This document shows positions 5,912 through 7,866 of a stretch of DNA of 7,866 bases, in pieces; within the stretch, counting starts at the first letter, position 1, and each line of letters begins with the position of its first letter. Source of the DNA: Bacteroidetes bacterium UBA1952 (lineage in GTDB: Bacteria; Bacteroidota; Bacteroidia; Chitinophagales; Chitinophagaceae); assembly GCA_002336725.1 (NCBI GenBank), contig DDEO01000180.1:1242-9107 (forward strand), in the 5' to 3' direction. The notes under the pieces are model-generated. The model was not told the origin of the DNA, did not search any database, and was given only the letters and a program-made list of their open reading frames with translations. Made by a program: the position numbers and the translations under genes.

Positions 5912-5923
5912 TGTAGGAATGCG

Positions 5924-5984
5924 CCGGGAGCGTGTTCTTTATTCAGATTTAGAGACGACGGCAACCTCGTAGAAACACGCCCGG
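5924..5984. repeat. Bulged hairpin downstream of the MITE-like element
   Basis: CCGGG (5924-5928) and CGTGTT (5931-5936) pair with AACACG (5974-5979) and CCCGG (5980-5984). This gives 11 bp with a 2-nt bulge and a 37-nt loop. No T run follows, so a simple terminator is unlikely. It may be another dispersed repeat. Confidence 0.4.
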
Positions 5985-6002
5985 CAGGCCGGAAATTCAA
6001 AA

Positions 6003-6035
6003 AAACCTATAAGGTCTTTGAGACCTTATAGGTTT
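6003..6035. terminator. Perfect 15-bp hairpin, probable bidirectional terminator
   Basis: The stem 6003-6017 pairs perfectly with 6021-6035 around a 3-nt TTG loop. The arm is AAACCTATAAGGTCT, with A's at one edge and T's at the other, so both orientations end in a short U run. It lies between the convergent MATE gene and the glycosyltransferase gene, where a two-way terminator is expected. Palindromes of this wording (CCTATAAGG) recur between genes in Bacteroidota as I recall. Confidence 0.7.
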
Positions 6036-6070
6036 CTGCCCTTGCTTTTAAAATTGATTTTTTCCGGTAT

Positions 6071-6781
6071 CTACTTCCCGAAGCGCATTTTAAACACGCC
6101 GAGCATCGCTTCTTTTACAATGCCTTTGCTCATTTTGGAAACACCTTCCACCCGGTCCACAAACCGGATGGGCACTTCCTTGATTTTGAAACCGGCCTTC
6201 CAGGCGCGGTATTTCATGCCAATCTGAAAGGCATAGCCCACAAATTTTACGCTGTCGAGGTCGAGCGTCTCCAGCACACGGCGATGGTAGCAGATAAAGC
6301 CCGCTGTGGGGTCTTTTACCGGCATCCAGGTGATGAGTTGTGTATAGAGTGCGCCGCCTTTGGAAATCGCCACGCGGTCGGCGGGCCAGTTTACGATGCT
6401 GCCGCCCTTTACATAGCGCGAGCCGATGGCCAGGTCGGCCTTGCCGGAAGCTACGGCCTCGTGGAGGCGCAGGAGGTCTTTGGGATTGTGCGAAAAGTCG
6501 GCATCCATCTCAAAGATAAAGTCGTAGCCGCGTGCCAGTCCCCATTTAAAACCGGCGATATAGGCCGTTCCCAGTCCCAGCTTGCCTGCCCGCTCTATGA
6601 GGTGCAGATTTTCCGGAAATTCGCTTTGCTGCAAGCCTTTAATAATGCCGGCCGTGCCGTCGGGCGAGCCGTCGTCGATGATGAGGACGTGAAAATTTCC
6701 CGGCAATGCAAAAACGGCCCGAACGATTTTCTCGGCGTTTTCTTTTTCGTTGTACGTCGGGATGATAACAAGTTTGTCCAC
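6071..6781 (-). CDS. Polyprenol-phosphate mannosyltransferase-like family 2 glycosyltransferase
   Basis: This 236-residue GT-A fold enzyme resembles dolichyl-/polyprenyl-phosphate mannose synthases (GT2). It would transfer a sugar from a nucleotide sugar to polyprenyl phosphate at the cytoplasmic face of the inner membrane, providing a lipid-linked donor. Visible motifs are VIIPTYNE (residues 5-12), IIDDGSPDGT (34-43), the metal-binding DAD in EMDADFSHNP (91-100), GSRYVKGG (120-127), and DPTAGF with FICYHRRVLE (157-171). There is no C-terminal membrane domain, so it is the single-domain type, probably membrane-associated. The start is GTG at 6781, which places the conserved strand right at the N-terminus. 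The gap to the upstream exonuclease gene is 75 bp. The exact sugar and acceptor are inferred from the family. Confidence 0.9.
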   Translation of the reverse strand: MDKLVIIPTYNEKENAEKIVRAVFALPGNFHVLIIDDGSPDGTAGIIKGLQQSEFPENLHLIERAGKLGLGTAYIAGFKWGLARGYDFIFEMDADFSHNPKDLLRLHEAVASGKADLAIGSRYVKGGSIVNWPADRVAISKGGALYTQLITWMPVKDPTAGFICYHRRVLETLDLDSVKFVGYAFQIGMKYRAWKAGFKIKEVPIRFVDRVEGVSKMSKGIVKEAMLGVFKMRFGK

Positions 6782-6856
6782 AGCAGAAGGAAACGGGAAG
6801 CGCGGCGAAAGTAGTACGTAGCAGGCTGTTAAGAAATAGATTTTCTCCCGGCTGCC
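6782..6856 (-). other. Gap between exonuclease and glycosyltransferase genes
   Basis: No hairpin terminator is visible after the exonuclease stop. On the minus strand TACTTTCG, one mismatch from TAnnTTTG, lies about 25-30 nt before the GTG start. It may give the glycosyltransferase gene its own promoter, or the two genes may be co-transcribed. Confidence 0.3.
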
Positions 6857-7639
6857 TTATCCGGCCACCGGCTTGCGCAGCGCATCTACTGTTTTTTGGA
6901 GGCAGTATTTGGTATAGAGCGGAAAGTCGTTGGCGATAACCCACTGATGATAGCCGGGTTCTTTTTGCAAAACTTCGCGCACGGGCTTTCCTTTGTGCTT
7001 GCCAAAGTTGTAGCACACGTCTTTTCCCTGCATCACCAGGCGGCGGGCATAATCCAGAAAGGCGTTGTCGCTTTTGCAGAAATGGTGCAGGCTTTCTACA
7101 TCGCCGCCCAGGTCTTCGTAGCGGGTGAGTTGCCCCAGCAGAATATCGATGACCGCCTGCGTGTCGGCCTCGGCGCTGTGTGCGTTTTCGAGCGTTTTGT
7201 CGCAATAAAACTGAAGCGCCGCCGCCAGGGTTCGTTTTTCTTTTTTAAAGAAAATCTGCTGTGCGTCTATCACAAAGCAATTCGAGAAATCGGGCGTGAT
7301 GCCGGCGCGCAGCAACTCCTCGGCCAGCAGGGGCAGGTCGAAGCCGGTAATGTTGTAGCCGCCGAGGTCGCAGTTCCGGAAATACGTAAACACCAGCGGC
7401 GCCAGCTCCTCAAAGCGCGGACTGTCTTTTACATCGTCGTCGCTGATGCCATGCACCGCAAAAGCGCCCGCCGAAATGGCCATTCCGGGATTGACACGCC
7501 GCACCATCGAATCGCGCGAGCCATCGGGATGAATGCGGATGAGGGCAATTTCTATAATCCGGTCTTTGGCAACGTCGGCGCCGGTGGTTTCAAGGTCAAA
7601 GAACACAACCGGACGGGAAAGAGGAAGGCGCTGATGCAT
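6857..7639 (-). CDS. DnaQ-like 3'-5' exonuclease with C-terminal DUF3820-like segment
   Basis: This 260-residue protein belongs to the DEDDh exonucleases, related to DNA polymerase III epsilon. Motif I is FFDLETTG (Asp15, Glu17), motif II GYNITGFDLPLL (Asp101), and motif III NAHSAEADTQA (His154, Asp159). All catalytic residues are present, so it should remove nucleotides from 3' ends using two metal ions. A C-terminal segment, YNFGKHKGKPVREV then GYHQWVIANDFP (210-240), resembles the DUF3820 'FGKxKGxP' module; its role is unknown to me. Free-standing exonucleases of this type are common in Bacteroidota and need not be the replicative proofreader. The ATG at 7639 is preferred; a TTG at 7654 in the same frame would lie inside the -7 box. 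Confidence 0.92.
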   Translation of the reverse strand: MHQRLPLSRPVVFFDLETTGADVAKDRIIEIALIRIHPDGSRDSMVRRVNPGMAISAGAFAVHGISDDDVKDSPRFEELAPLVFTYFRNCDLGGYNITGFDLPLLAEELLRAGITPDFSNCFVIDAQQIFFKKEKRTLAAALQFYCDKTLENAHSAEADTQAVIDILLGQLTRYEDLGGDVESLHHFCKSDNAFLDYARRLVMQGKDVCYNFGKHKGKPVREVLQKEPGYHQWVIANDFPLYTKYCLQKTVDALRKPVAG

Positions 7640-7651
7640 GATGAAGAAGGG

Positions 7652-7684
7652 CAAAAGTAGGAAGTATCAAGACGGAAGTATCAA
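7652..7684 (-). promoter_or_regulatory. Promoter of the exonuclease gene at the repeat-array edge
   Basis: On the minus strand TACTTTTG (7659-7652) is an exact TAnnTTTG -7 box, with transcription expected at about 7645, only a few bases before the ATG at 7639. A TTG at 7684-7682 lies 22 bp upstream, inside the accepted 17-23 bp range for a -33 element. The first five bases of the -7 box belong to the outermost heptad unit and the TTG is built from heptad junctions. Confidence 0.55.
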
Positions 7685-7787
7685 GTATCAAGATGGAAGT
7701 ATCAAGTATCAAGATAAAAGTAGAAAGTATCGAGTAACAAGTATCAAGACGGAAGTATCAAGATGGAAGTAGAAAATATCGAGATGG
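7655..7787. repeat. Heptanucleotide repeat array, 19 units
   Basis: There are 133 bp of 7-bp units in unbroken phase. Eight units are exactly AAGTATC and four are AAGACGG or AAGATGG; the others are variants such as AAGTAGA, AAGATAA, AAATATC and GAGATGG. Between 7676 and 7717 the order is AAGTATC, AAGTATC, AAGATnn, a 21-bp higher-order unit. No insertion or deletion breaks the 7-bp register, while substitutions are common. Not coding. Heptad arrays of this sort are known between genes in some bacteria, but the function is not established. Confidence 0.85.
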
Positions 7788-7832
7788 GAGAAATGCCAAA
7801 TGGACAGCTAAAATGAACACCGCAATTCGGCT

Positions 7833-7853
7833 CCCCTCTCCTTCGGAGAGGGG
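7833..7853. repeat. GC-rich 9-bp hairpin repeat at the window end
   Basis: CCCCTCTCC (7833-7841) pairs with GGAGAGGGG (7845-7853) around a TTC loop and is followed by CCGGGGGTGAGGC to the window edge. This wording is one I recall as a very common dispersed intergenic repeat in Bacteroidota and other bacteria. It probably continues beyond the window. No T run is visible, so I do not call it a terminator. Confidence 0.6.
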
Positions 7854-7866
7854 CCGGGGGTGAGGC

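Noticed and set aside
5828..6031. 67-codon open frame in the gap after the MATE gene
   Set aside because: It crosses the right end of the MITE-like element and runs into the terminator hairpin; the translation is basic and shows no domain.
6284..6814. 176-codon plus-strand frame over the glycosyltransferase gene
   Set aside because: Antisense shadow of a well-supported GT2 gene with no recognisable domain.
6639..7205. 188-codon minus-strand frame bridging exonuclease and glycosyltransferase
   Set aside because: Overlaps both genes in a different frame and has an Arg/Gly-rich composition typical of shadow frames.
6896..7660. 254-codon plus-strand frame over the exonuclease gene
   Set aside because: The exonuclease on the other strand has all DEDDh catalytic motifs; this frame has none and is a GC-driven shadow.
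7655..7787. CRISPR array
   Set aside because: The units are contiguous 7-mers without unique spacers, and no cas gene is present.

Overview
The window looks like a chromosomal segment from a Bacteroidota bacterium, probably of the Saprospiria/Chitinophagia type. The reasons are the gene order DUF3822 - rsmD - coaD close to a NUDIX gene and pyrE, the TAnnTTTG-type -7 promoter boxes instead of clear Shine-Dalgarno sites, and the kinds of palindromic repeats between genes. The genus cannot be read from the sequence. Gene content is ordinary housekeeping. The unusual material lies in the intergenic DNA, which is rich in small non-coding repeats and mobile-element remnants.

Layout. Positions 1-368 hold no gene: a hairpin repeat cut by the window edge (2-77), then a 174-bp miniature element with 10-bp terminal inverted repeats and a TTA target duplication (136-309), which appears to sit inside the loop of an older hairpin downstream of pyrE. 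pyrE (minus, 369-998) is divergent from a NUDIX hydrolase gene (plus, 1054-1692), followed by a small YkvA/DUF1232 membrane protein (plus, 1812-2132). Two closely spaced terminators separate this from a convergent minus-strand operon: DUF3822 protein (4125-3292), rsmD (3304-2762) and coaD (2748-2248), with a 13-nt overlap and a 13-nt gap. A MATE-type efflux transporter (plus, about 4223-5563) diverges from DUF3822.

Positions 5564-6070 contain no gene but are structured: four units of a 7-bp repeat, a 291-bp element with 12-bp terminal inverted repeats and 7-bp target duplications, a further hairpin, and a 15-bp perfect hairpin that probably terminates transcription from both sides. Beyond it, on the minus strand, lie a polyprenol-phosphate mannosyltransferase-like family 2 glycosyltransferase (6071-6781) and a DnaQ-type 3'-5' exonuclease (6857-7639). 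The exonuclease promoter is formed at the edge of a 19-unit heptanucleotide array (7655-7787). The window ends in a GC-rich hairpin repeat.

Functions cover pyrimidine synthesis (PyrE), coenzyme A synthesis (CoaD), 16S rRNA methylation (RsmD), nucleotide or nucleotide-sugar hydrolysis (NUDIX), lipid-linked sugar transfer (glycosyltransferase), DNA processing (exonuclease) and drug/cation export (MATE). I found no new multi-gene system. The best candidates for something not well described are the two miniature elements, the heptad arrays and their overlap with a promoter, and the strongly over-represented octamer TTCCGGAA.
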